DNA of 64,000 nucleotides from Hyphomicrobiales bacterium (GTDB taxonomy: Bacteria; Pseudomonadota; Alphaproteobacteria; Rhizobiales; Rhizobiaceae), in NCBI GenBank assembly GCA_900470155.1, contig UBZT01000009.1, positions 1 through 64,000 on the forward strand, read 5' to 3'. This document shows positions 55,091 to 62,759 of the stretch, one piece after another (position 1 is the first letter of the stretch; each line of letters starts with the position of its first letter). A program made the position numbers and the translations under genes. Below the pieces are notes generated by a model, which worked only from the letters and a program-made list of their open reading frames with translations, ran no database searches and had not been told where the DNA came from.

Positions 55091-56608
55091 ATGACAAGCA
55101 ATTGGAAGACCATCAGCGTGGCCACCGTGCTCGCGATGCTGACGCTGGGTTCCACGCTGGCGCAAGCGGCCGGCGTGCTGACCATCGGCCGGCGCGAGGA
55201 CTCGACGACGTTCGACCCGATCAAGTCGGCGCAGAACGTCGACAACTGGGTGTTCTCCAACGTCTTCGACGTGCTTGTGCGCGTCGACAAGACCGGAACC
55301 AAGCTGGAGCCCGGCCTTGCCGAAAGCTGGACCATTTCCGATGACGGCCTGACCTATACCTTCAAGATGCGCGACGCCAAGTTCTCCGACGGCTCGCCGA
55401 TCACGGCCGGTGACGCCGCCTTCAGCCTGCTTCGCATCCGCGACAATGAAGGCTCGCTATGGAGCGACAGCTACAAGGTGGTCGACACCGCGGAGGCCGC
55501 TGACGACAAGACGCTGATCGTCAAGCTGAAGACGCCGTCGGCGCCGTTCCTCTCGACGCTCGCCCTGCCCAACGTCTCCGTCCTTTCCAAGAAGGGTCTG
55601 GAAGAAGCCGGCGAGGAAGCCTTTGCCGAAAAGCCGATTGCCTCATCCGGCGCCTTCACGGTCAAGGAATGGCGCCGCGGCGACCGCGTCATCCTCGAGA
55701 AGAACCCGAATTTCTGGCAGGCGGACCGGGTGAAGCTCGACGGTGTCGAGTGGATCTCGGTGCCTGACGACAATACCCGCATGCTGAACGTGCAGGCCGG
55801 CGAACTGGATACCGCGATCTTCGTGCCGTTCTCGCGCGTCGAAGAACTGAAGAAAGATGCGAACCTTCAAGTGCATGTCGATACCTCGACCCGCGAAGAC
55901 CATCTGCTGATCAATCACGAGCATGGGGCGCTGGCCAAGAAGGAAGTGCGCCAGGCGCTGGACATGGCGATCGACAAGAAGGCGATCGTCGATACCGTGA
56001 CCTTCGGTCTCGGCACGGTCGCCAATTCCTACATTCCCAAGGGCTCGCTGTATCACTATGACGCCAATTACCAGTATCCCTATGAGCCGGAAAAGGCCAA
56101 GGCCATGCTGGCGGAAGCCGGCGCATCCGATCTGTCGCTGAACTACATCGTCAACGCCGGCAACGAGGTCGACGAGCAGATCGCCGTTCTCCTGCAGCAG
56201 CAACTGGCCAAGGCCGGCGTCACCGTCAACCTGCAGAAGGTCGATCCGAGCCAGAGCTGGGACATGCTGGTGGCCGGAGACTACGACATCTCGGTGATGT
56301 ACTGGACCAACGACATCCTCGACCCGGACCAGAAGACAACCTTCGTGCTCGGCCACGACACCAACATGAACTACATGACCCGCTACAACAGCGACAAGGT
56401 CAAGGACATGGTCGCCGCGGCGCGCCTTGAACTGGATCCGGCCAAGCGCGAGGCGCTGTATATCGATATCCAGAAGGCCGCCAAGGACGACGTGCACTGG
56501 GTCGACCTCTATTACAGCCCCTACATCAACGTTTCGCGCAAGAATATCGAGAACTTCTACCAGAATCCGCTCGGTCGCTTCTTCCTCGAAGACACCGTCA
56601 AGAACTGA
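55091..56608 (+). CDS. Dpp/Opp-type ABC binding protein
   Basis: A 505-residue periplasmic binding protein of family 5. The signal peptide ends at AQA-AGVL (about residue 23). Family features are REDSTTFDPIKSAQNVDNWV, LAESWTISDDGLTYTFKMRD and GAFTVKEWRRGDRVILEKNP. There is no lipobox. It completes the importer that starts with the iminopeptidase and is the counterpart of the AapF-like binding protein in PipR-type loci. Start ATG 55091 follows AAAGGGAACG. Confidence 0.94.
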   Translation: MTSNWKTISVATVLAMLTLGSTLAQAAGVLTIGRREDSTTFDPIKSAQNVDNWVFSNVFDVLVRVDKTGTKLEPGLAESWTISDDGLTYTFKMRDAKFSDGSPITAGDAAFSLLRIRDNEGSLWSDSYKVVDTAEAADDKTLIVKLKTPSAPFLSTLALPNVSVLSKKGLEEAGEEAFAEKPIASSGAFTVKEWRRGDRVILEKNPNFWQADRVKLDGVEWISVPDDNTRMLNVQAGELDTAIFVPFSRVEELKKDANLQVHVDTSTREDHLLINHEHGALAKKEVRQALDMAIDKKAIVDTVTFGLGTVANSYIPKGSLYHYDANYQYPYEPEKAKAMLAEAGASDLSLNYIVNAGNEVDEQIAVLLQQQLAKAGVTVNLQKVDPSQSWDMLVAGDYDISVMYWTNDILDPDQKTTFVLGHDTNMNYMTRYNSDKVKDMVAAARLELDPAKREALYIDIQKAAKDDVHWVDLYYSPYINVSRKNIENFYQNPLGRFFLEDTVKN

Positions 56609-56631
56609 GCTGCCAGCAGCCTGCTTGAGCA

Positions 56632-56661
56632 CACCATTCGCTGTCTTGGCAGCGAATGGTG
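56632..56661. terminator. 12-bp hairpin after binding-protein gene
   Basis: CACCATTCGCTG (56632-56643) and CAGCGAATGGTG (56650-56661) form a perfect 12-bp stem with a 6-nt loop, 24 bases after the stop. No T-run follows on either strand. It is probably the transcript end or a stability hairpin between converging operons. Confidence 0.6.
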
Positions 56662-56741
56662 AATGACTGCATCATCAATCCGGCCGGGCAAGTCGAAGGA
56701 GGCGCCGCTTCCCGTTCGGCGCAAGCTCCGGGCCTTATGGC

Positions 56742-57368
56742 TCAGCTGTCCAGGCCGATTACCTTTTCCAGCGCTTCCCAGGTCGTGTCCATCGCATAGG
56801 GACCAAGGAAAGGCAGGCCGATATGGCCGTAGATCGGCGAGAGCTGCCATTCGGCGGTCTCTTCGTCAATGCCGGCGACCTGCTGCAGGAAGATCACCGA
56901 GGCAAGCCCCGTGCGATCGGCGCCTGAAGCGCAATGCACGAGGACCGGCTGCTGTGCGGTCTTCAGGATGCCAAGCAGCCGCTGCACGTCCTCCGCCTTC
57001 AGTTCCTTGAGGGCCGACATCGGGAAGTTGACCAGTGTCGTACCACGCGACGCTGTCGCCGCGGCCTCCGCATCGTACCAGGGCGTGCCGACATGCTCAC
57101 CGCGCAGATTGATGACCGTCTTGATCTTGTACTGGTCGATATACTGGCCAAGCGCATCGCCCGACAATTGTGCCGACCGGTAGTATTGACCCGGCAGGAT
57201 TTCGTGGAAATTGCCGCGCAGCAGGGCGATCCCGATATAGATGCCGTAAGCGAGGCAAACCGCAGCGAGGAAGATGCCGAAACGCTTGAGCGTTTTCAGC
57301 GCGACGCGACCAATGTTAGCGCCGCGCGTATTGGAGATCAGTGTTTCAACCCCGGCCGTATTCGACAT
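56742..57368 (-). CDS. Membrane-anchored dual-specificity phosphatase-like protein
   Basis: A 208-residue protein. One membrane helix (about residues 28-50, FGIFLAAVCLAYGIYIGIAL) is followed by a tyrosine/dual-specificity phosphatase domain. The phosphate loop is HCASGADRTG (HCx5R), with an upstream Asp-containing loop and IKTVINLRGE typical of this group. The catalytic Cys is intact. The anchor orientation is not certain, so the domain could face either side. Targets are unknown; such proteins occur widely in Rhizobiales. It appears monocistronic. Confidence 0.88.
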   Translation of the reverse strand: MSNTAGVETLISNTRGANIGRVALKTLKRFGIFLAAVCLAYGIYIGIALLRGNFHEILPGQYYRSAQLSGDALGQYIDQYKIKTVINLRGEHVGTPWYDAEAAATASRGTTLVNFPMSALKELKAEDVQRLLGILKTAQQPVLVHCASGADRTGLASVIFLQQVAGIDEETAEWQLSPIYGHIGLPFLGPYAMDTTWEALEKVIGLDS

Positions 57369-57486
57369 TCTTCAAAGACCCCAACCACAAGACCCGACGC
57401 CTATGACCGCGCACCAAGGCTTTCCTGTGGCGCCGCGCGGTGCGGATCAAGGCCTGTGAACAGACAGGCCAAAATGAGTGTGTGGC

Positions 57487-57924
57487 CTAGAGAAGACCGA
57501 GTTCCGCCAATTCACGCTTCAACTCATCCGGCATGGCTTCGAGATTGGCGCCGGAAGCGCCGAGATCGCGCGGGGCAGCATCCGGCTCGAGGTAACGCCA
57601 GCCCTGAAACGGCCGGCGCGGCACGGGCGAGGTTTCGATGACCTCAGGGCCGAGGATCAGTTCGCAACGCGAGATGCCGTCGCCGCCGGTAAAGGTCTTG
57701 ATGTCGAGCAGCATCTGGCGCGCGGCCACCTGCCCCTTGATGATCCAGTAGAGAGAACCGCCATCGAGCAATTCCTCGGCACGTTTCGGCACCATGCGGG
57801 TGACGTGGCTGCTTTGCGGCTGAAGGCCGGCCGCGACCGATACGAGCGCGCGCTCGGCAACCCATTCCCGCAGGTCGTCGATGGCTTCGCAGCCGACACA
57901 GAGCTTGATCAGATGAAGGGTCAT
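57487..57924 (-). CDS. DUF1489 family protein
   Basis: A 145-residue soluble protein of the DUF1489 family, common and almost confined to alphaproteobacteria. The N-terminus is MTLHLIKLCVGCEAIDDLRE, followed by TRMVPKRAEELLDGGSLYWI and a tail containing PFQGWRYLEPDAAP. The function is unknown. It is read in the same direction as the phosphatase gene and sdaA, about 110 bases from each. Confidence 0.9.
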   Translation of the reverse strand: MTLHLIKLCVGCEAIDDLREWVAERALVSVAAGLQPQSSHVTRMVPKRAEELLDGGSLYWIIKGQVAARQMLLDIKTFTGGDGISRCELILGPEVIETSPVPRRPFQGWRYLEPDAAPRDLGASGANLEAMPDELKRELAELGLL

Positions 57925-58032
57925 GCCTCGGAGATAGCCGGTTCCACGCCGCCGTCAAGAGGCACTGGTGCCGCAGGCCCTTCCCTCCCCAACCGATCGA
58001 TCACGTGGATCGCTGCCGGCAATGGCAGCGCG

Positions 58033-59433
58033 TCAACATTCGACGACGTTGACGGCCAGACCTCCGAGCGAGGTTTCCTTGTATTTCTCGTTCATGTCAT
58101 TGCCGGTCTGGCGCATGGTCTCGATACAGGCGTCAAGCGGCACGAAATGTTCGCCGTCGCCTTTCATCGCCAGCGACGCAGCCGTCACCGCCTTGACGGC
58201 ACCGAGCGCGTTACGCTCGATGCACGGCACCTGCACGAGGCCGGCAATCGGGTCGCAGGTCATGCCGAGATGATGTTCCAGCGCGATCTCCGCGGCATTC
58301 TCGATCTGCTCCGGCGAGCCGCCCATCACGGCCGCCAGACCTGCGGCCGCCATCGCCGAGGCCGAGCCGACTTCGCCCTGACAGCCGACTTCCGCGCCCG
58401 AGATCGAGGCATTGTGCTTGATGATGCCGCCGATGGCAGCCGCCGTCAGCAGATAGTCGCGCACCCCTTCCTGGTCCGCTTCCGGATGGAAATGCAGGTA
58501 GTAGCGCACCGTGGCCGGAACAACGCCGGCCGCACCATTGGTCGGCGAGGTCACGACGCGACCGCCGGCGGCATTTTCCTCGTTGACCGCCATTGCATAG
58601 ACGGAGAGCCAGTCATTGGCGAGCAGCGGATTCTGCCGGTTGCTGCGCCATTCCTCCTGCAGCTTGTCATGGATCGACCGGGCGCGGCGGCGCACATTCA
58701 GTCCGCCCGGCAGCCTGCCGTCCTGTTTCAGTCCGCGGTCGATGCAGCCGCTCATCGCATCCCAGATCCGGTCGAGCCCGGCATCGAGCGTGGCGCGGTC
58801 CATCACCGCCTCTTCATTCGCCCGCTTCATCTGGGCAATGCTCAGGCCGGAACTGGCCGCCATGGCCAGCATCTCCTTGGCCGAGGCGAAGGGATAAGGC
58901 ACCTTCTGCGTCGAGGCCGCCTTCTTGTTCTTCTGCATCGCGAGCAATTCCGTCTCGGTGACGACAAAACCGCCACCGATGGAGAAGTAGACCTGGGTCA
59001 GCAGCACGCGGCCGTCACGATCAAGGGCAGTCAGCCGCATGGCATTGGCATGGCCAGGCAGCGGTGTCTTCTTGTCGTAGACGAGATCGTCCTTCGGCTT
59101 GAAATTATAACCCGGATGGCCGGGCGGCGTGACGCGTCCGGTGCGTTCGACCTCAGCGATGATCTCGTCCATCCGGTCCGGATCGACCTTGTCGGGCGCC
59201 TCGCCCATCAGGCCGATGATCACGGCATTGCCGGTGCCGTGGCCGATGCCGGTATAGGCGAGAGACCCGTGCAGGCTGGCTTTCAGCGCCGTCACATGCG
59301 CGCCGGCCGGTCGCGGCCATTCATCGGACAAGATAAGGTCGAGAAACCGGTTGGCCGCCGTCATCGGTCCCATCGTATGGGAACTCGAAGGACCGACCCC
59401 GATCTTGAACACGTCGAAAACCGAAAGAAACAT
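58033..59433 (-). CDS. sdaA: L-serine ammonia-lyase
   Basis: A 466-residue single-chain iron-sulfur L-serine dehydratase that converts serine to pyruvate and ammonia. The N-terminal beta domain starts [20 protein letters not shown]. The alpha domain holds the Cys ligands of the [4Fe-4S] cluster in [14 protein letters not shown] and [18 protein letters not shown]. The length matches the E. coli enzyme. The ATG at 59433 is chosen because AAGGA stands upstream; a GTG at 59451 is in frame. It fits the amino-acid catabolic theme but sits in what looks like core sequence. Confidence 0.95.
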   Translation of the reverse strand: MFLSVFDVFKIGVGPSSSHTMGPMTAANRFLDLILSDEWPRPAGAHVTALKASLHGSLAYTGIGHGTGNAVIIGLMGEAPDKVDPDRMDEIIAEVERTGRVTPPGHPGYNFKPKDDLVYDKKTPLPGHANAMRLTALDRDGRVLLTQVYFSIGGGFVVTETELLAMQKNKKAASTQKVPYPFASAKEMLAMAASSGLSIAQMKRANEEAVMDRATLDAGLDRIWDAMSGCIDRGLKQDGRLPGGLNVRRRARSIHDKLQEEWRSNRQNPLLANDWLSVYAMAVNEENAAGGRVVTSPTNGAAGVVPATVRYYLHFHPEADQEGVRDYLLTAAAIGGIIKHNASISGAEVGCQGEVGSASAMAAAGLAAVMGGSPEQIENAAEIALEHHLGMTCDPIAGLVQVPCIERNALGAVKAVTAASLAMKGDGEHFVPLDACIETMRQTGNDMNEKYKETSLGGLAVNVVEC

Positions 59434-59559
59434 GGATCCGTCCTTCTGCACTGCAATTATCAGAGGCTAAAGGATCGCGTAGCACGAATGCGGGCGAGGA
59501 TCGACATCGGCTTTCACCGCCGCGACATCTAAGGGAATGATTATGTCGTTACAAACGCA

Positions 59560-59587
59560 AACAGCGCGACCCGAAGACCGCGCTGTT
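59560..59587 (-). terminator. Hairpin downstream of small ORF
   Basis: AACAGCGCG (59560-59568) and CGCGCTGTT (59579-59587) form a perfect 9-bp stem. On the minus strand it stands 22 bases after the stop of the 33-codon ORF, and a short TTTG follows. It is a candidate terminator and supports a short minus-strand transcript here. Confidence 0.45.
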
Positions 59588-59609
59588 GGCAATTGATTGC
59601 GTGTAGGCG

Positions 59610-59711
59610 TTACATACTGCTGAAAAGATAAGCTAGGCAAAGAACGCCTGCAAATCCCATCAAAGCCCGAATAGTAACGCTCCAGCACGACTTCTGGACA
59701 CTGCCTTCCAT
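59610..59711 (-). CDS. Candidate 33-residue membrane peptide
   Basis: A short ORF (MEGSVQKSCWSVTIRAL...) has one predicted membrane helix in its C-terminal half (ALMGFAGVLCLAYLF) and ends SSM. A GGAG ribosome site stands 5 nt before the ATG at 59711, and a hairpin follows the stop. The frame is open upstream to 59849, but that part has no ribosome site and looks random. I know no family. Size, ribosome site and following hairpin make it a reasonable small-protein gene, but chance cannot be excluded. Confidence 0.42.
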   Translation of the reverse strand: MEGSVQKSCWSVTIRALMGFAGVLCLAYLFSSM

Positions 59712-60021
59712 GGAAACTCCGAATGAGAACGCATTGTTGACAAAAGCTGTCCCCCGACCGCCTTGTGGAGAACCATTTATTAAAATTTCCAGCTCTTCGC
59801 AACCGCAAAAAAGGCGAAACGAAGACTGATTCCGGGATGCGGCATGCATTCAATGCATGGATATATGTAATTTCAATGGCTTGTAGCCATATGCGCCTGA
59901 GCCACCACCGAGACGACCTGCCTCATTTTGGCCCAAAATCATTGGGGAGAGTTAATTTCCGTGGCGAGATCGGCACTCCAAAGCTAACAATGGGCGGGGA
60001 ATCTTACGGTGGACTCACGGA
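59712..60021. other. 310-base intergenic region
   Basis: It lies between the divergent small ORF and the DUF599 gene and is more AT-rich than its surroundings. It contains the 17-bp palindrome at 59843-59859 and presumably two divergent promoters. I see no further gene. Confidence 0.45.
59843..59859. promoter_or_regulatory. Perfect 17-bp palindrome CATGCATTCAATGCATG
   Basis: Eight-base arms CATGCATT and AATGCATG around a single C. It lies 163 bases before the DUF599 start and 132 bases before the small ORF on the other strand. The symmetry and setting suggest a dimeric regulator site; which regulator is unknown. Confidence 0.5.
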
Positions 60022-60714
60022 ATGACAACGATCGACTACTGCGCCATGGCACTCTTCGTCTTTCTCTGGGTGACCTATGCCTGGATTACCGGACAGAAGC
60101 GCATCCTGAAGCGGACCAGCCTGACAAAAGCCATGGCAGAGCGCCGGCGTGAATGGATCCTCAATTCGCTGTCGCGCGATCTGAAGATGATCGACACGCA
60201 GATCATGGGGGGCTTGCAGAACGGAACGGCGTTTTTCGCGTCGACGACGATCTTTGCCATCGGCGGCTGTTTTGCCCTGCTTGGCGCGACCGAGCAGGTC
60301 GACGCCATCATCAAGGACATTCCCTATCTGGTCCAGGGTGGCCGCGCGGCCTTCGAAATGAAGGTGAGTGGCCTGATCGCGCTGTTCGCCTATTCCTTCT
60401 TCAAGTTCGGCTGGTCCTACCGCCTGTTCAACTATTGCACCATCCTGTTCGGCGCCATTCCGATGATGAGCGAAGCCGAAAAGAACCCGGAAAAGGCACG
60501 CGAGGCGGCCGAAATCACGATCCGCATGAACATTATCGCCGCAAGCCATTTCAACGCCGGCCTGCGCGCCATTTTCTATTCGATCGGCTATCTCGGCTGG
60601 TTCGTCAGCCCGTATATCTTCATGCTGTCGACGGTCCTTGTCTTCTTCGTGCTCCTGCGCCGGCAATTCTTTTCCGAAGCACGGCTGGCACTGTTGAGCG
60701 ACAAGGACCGGTAA
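60022..60714 (+). CDS. DUF599 membrane protein
   Basis: A 230-residue inner-membrane protein of the DUF599 family, with about four helices. The N-terminus is DYCAMALFVFLWVTYAWITG, followed by SLSRDLKMIDTQIMGGLQNG and SYRLFNYCTILFGAIP. The function is unknown; the family is common in alphaproteobacteria. It is followed by the DUF1624 gene with a 120-base gap. Confidence 0.9.
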   Translation: MTTIDYCAMALFVFLWVTYAWITGQKRILKRTSLTKAMAERRREWILNSLSRDLKMIDTQIMGGLQNGTAFFASTTIFAIGGCFALLGATEQVDAIIKDIPYLVQGGRAAFEMKVSGLIALFAYSFFKFGWSYRLFNYCTILFGAIPMMSEAEKNPEKAREAAEITIRMNIIAASHFNAGLRAIFYSIGYLGWFVSPYIFMLSTVLVFFVLLRRQFFSEARLALLSDKDR

Positions 60715-60834
60715 GTCGCCGGGGGGCACGATCGATGCCGACCTGCAGCCATGAAAAGGCCGCGTTTGACGGCTTTGCCACGAGCACGGCGCGGATAAGA
60801 TGTCGGCGCAGGAATCAGACCGGAAGGACACAGC

Positions 60835-61800
60835 GTGGCGGAAATGAACAGCGCCGGAGCAGCGCCGGTGAAACACCGGCTCTTGTGGCTCGATGCCCTA
60901 CGCGGCATTGCCCTGATCGCCATGGCAACCTACCACTTTTCATGGGATCTCGAATTCTTTGGTTATCTGGCGCCCGGAACATCGACGGAAGGCTTCCTCC
61001 GGCTCTATGCCAGGATCATCGCCTCCAGCTTTCTCTTTCTCGCCGGCTTCAGCCTTGTGCTCGCCCATTATCCGCAACTGAAGCTTCAGGCCTTTCTCAA
61101 GCGTCTTGCCGTCATTGTTGCCGCAGCTCTGGCGATCTCGACGGCAACATGGTGGTTCGTCCCCGACGGCTGGATTTTCTTCGGCATCCTGCATTCCATC
61201 GCCACGGCCAGCGTCATCGGCCTGCTGTTTCTGCGGCTGCCGCCGCTGGTCACGCTGGTGGCAGCCGGTGGCGCCATCGCCCTGCCGAACCTGTGGCGGT
61301 CGGAGATCTTCGACACACCCTGGTTTTGGTTTACCGGCCTGTCGCAGACCGTTCCGCGTTCGAATGACTTCGTCCCGCTGCTTCCCTGGCTGGGTGCCTT
61401 GCTATGCGGCATAGCGCTAGCCCGCATCCTGCGTGATCGCGGCGCGTTTGCAGCACTCGCCAAGCTCCCGGCGGGACCTGGCTGGCTGCGTTGGGGCGGT
61501 CGCCACAGCCTGATCGTCTACCTGTTGCATCAGCCGCTGCTGTTTGCCCTGGTCTATCTGGTGTCCCAGGTGTTGCCTCCGGCAAAACCGGACCCGGCAC
61601 TCACCTATATCCGCAGTTGCGAGAGCGGCTGCCTGGCCGAAGGCAGCAACCTTCAGCTCTGCCAGCGCTTCTGCAGCTGCACGCTCGACCAGTTGCAGCA
61701 GCAATCACTGCTCGAACCGCTCCAGTCTGGCGCAATCTTGCCCAGTCAGGATGACCGCATCCTGAAGCTTGCAAGTGAGTGTACGACCACAAGCCAATGA
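60835..61800 (+). CDS. DUF1624 / YeiB-like acyltransferase-fold membrane protein
   Basis: A 321-residue membrane protein with eight or more helices, belonging to the DUF1624 (heparan-alpha-glucosaminide N-acetyltransferase-like) family. The characteristic LLWLDALRGIALIAMATYHF at the N-terminus and RHSLIVYLLHQPLL near residue 225 are present. The His of TYHF is the probable catalytic residue of the fold. A Cys-rich C-terminal tail (CESGCLAEGSNLQLCQRFCSC) is unusual and could hold disulfides or a metal outside the membrane. The start is GTG 60835 with GGAAGGA upstream; an ATG lies three codons later. Confidence 0.88.
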   Translation: MAEMNSAGAAPVKHRLLWLDALRGIALIAMATYHFSWDLEFFGYLAPGTSTEGFLRLYARIIASSFLFLAGFSLVLAHYPQLKLQAFLKRLAVIVAAALAISTATWWFVPDGWIFFGILHSIATASVIGLLFLRLPPLVTLVAAGGAIALPNLWRSEIFDTPWFWFTGLSQTVPRSNDFVPLLPWLGALLCGIALARILRDRGAFAALAKLPAGPGWLRWGGRHSLIVYLLHQPLLFALVYLVSQVLPPAKPDPALTYIRSCESGCLAEGSNLQLCQRFCSCTLDQLQQQSLLEPLQSGAILPSQDDRILKLASECTTTSQ

Positions 61801-61824
61801 CTTTAGCTGAAACGGAAGCTGGCC

Positions 61825-62295
61825 ATGAATGCCTATCGGCTGCAGCCCTTGCGTTATCCCTGGCCACCCATGCTGTTTGGGATTGCCATCATCGTTGCGC
61901 TGCTTGCGCATAAATTCATCGCCACTCTGCCGCTCGGTGGCGACAGGTGGCGATGGATTGCCGGGCTTCTTCTCGCTGCCTTTGCTGTCGCGCTCGATGT
62001 CTGGGCCGTGAAGACCTTGATGGACTGCCACACGCCAGTCCTGCCGACCCGATGCGCACAGCGGCTTGTCACCACCGGACCGTTCAGGCTCAGCCGCAAT
62101 CCGATATATCTCGGCTATACGTTGTTGACGATTTCCCTAGGCCTGATCAGTGGCAACGGCTGGTTCCTGATCGCCGCTGGCGTTGCGGCATTTGCCACAA
62201 GTCTGGTGGCTATACGCTGTGAGGAAATGCACCTGCTCGCCCGCTTCGGTATCGATTTCGAACGGTATTGTCGCCACACCCGGCGCTGGGTCTGA
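61825..62295 (+). CDS. Isoprenylcysteine carboxyl methyltransferase-like membrane protein
   Basis: A 156-residue inner-membrane protein with four helices, of the ICMT/phospholipid methyltransferase family. The SAM-binding C-terminal motif is visible as LVTTGPFRLSRNPIYLGY followed by EEMHLLARFGIDFERYC. Bacterial members methylate unknown small or lipid substrates. It follows the DUF1624 gene by 24 bases and converges on the MerR gene, so it probably shares a transcript with the former. Confidence 0.9.
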   Translation: MNAYRLQPLRYPWPPMLFGIAIIVALLAHKFIATLPLGGDRWRWIAGLLLAAFAVALDVWAVKTLMDCHTPVLPTRCAQRLVTTGPFRLSRNPIYLGYTLLTISLGLISGNGWFLIAAGVAAFATSLVAIRCEEMHLLARFGIDFERYCRHTRRWV

Positions 62296-62313
62296 GGCGG
62301 AGGCAAGCGAAGG

Positions 62314-62700
62314 TCAGCTGCCGACGCCGATTTCGACCAGGCGGGTCAGGCAGGCTTCCTCGGCATTGTTGAGTTCCGTCAGGGTCTCGTCGATGTCGCG
62401 CCGCTTCTGGCGTAATTCTTCGCGTTTCTCGTCGATGCGCTTCATCATCAGCTTCAACTGACCGATCTCGCCCGGCGGTTCCTTGTAGACATGCACGATC
62501 TCGCGGATCTCGGCGATGGTGAAGCCGATGCGGCGGCCACGCAGGATTTCCTGCAGCAGTCGACGATCCGCCGAGCGATAGAGACGGGTTCTGCCGCGCC
62601 GCTCGGGATGAAGCAGGCCCTCATCCTCGTAGAAGCGTAGAGTGCGCGTCGACACGCCGAATTCCCGTGTCAGCTCGGTGATGCTATAAAATTTCTTCAC
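62314..62700 (-). CDS. MerR-family regulator, LiuR-like
   Basis: A 128-residue MerR protein. The N-terminal helix-turn-helix is SITELTREFGVSTRTLRFYE followed by DEGLLHPERRGRTRLY. A dimerisation coiled coil with many Lys/Arg/Glu follows (MKRIDEKREELRQKRRD). The C-terminus has one Cys (EEACLTRL). In this group (LiuR and PmtR-like) targets are often branched-chain or fatty-acid catabolism genes, but none is adjacent here. It has its own promoter with an embedded palindrome, so it is probably autoregulated. Confidence 0.92.
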   Translation of the reverse strand: MKKFYSITELTREFGVSTRTLRFYEDEGLLHPERRGRTRLYRSADRRLLQEILRGRRIGFTIAEIREIVHVYKEPPGEIGQLKLMMKRIDEKREELRQKRRDIDETLTELNNAEEACLTRLVEIGVGS

Positions 62701-62728
62701 ATGCGTTCCTGCTCAATCAAGAACCGAC

Positions 62729-62756
62729 AGCATATTTACATTTACGTAAAAGTCAA
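62729..62756 (-). promoter_or_regulatory. MerR promoter with embedded operator
   Basis: On the minus strand TTGACT (62756-62751) and TATGCT (62734-62729) form a promoter with a 16-nt spacer. The spacer holds the palindrome TTTACGTAAA (62741-62750). The whole resembles the LiuR-type motif (TTGAC, then a TTACGTAA-like core). It lies 29 bases before the MerR start. Confidence 0.65.
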
Positions 62757-62759
62757 TTT

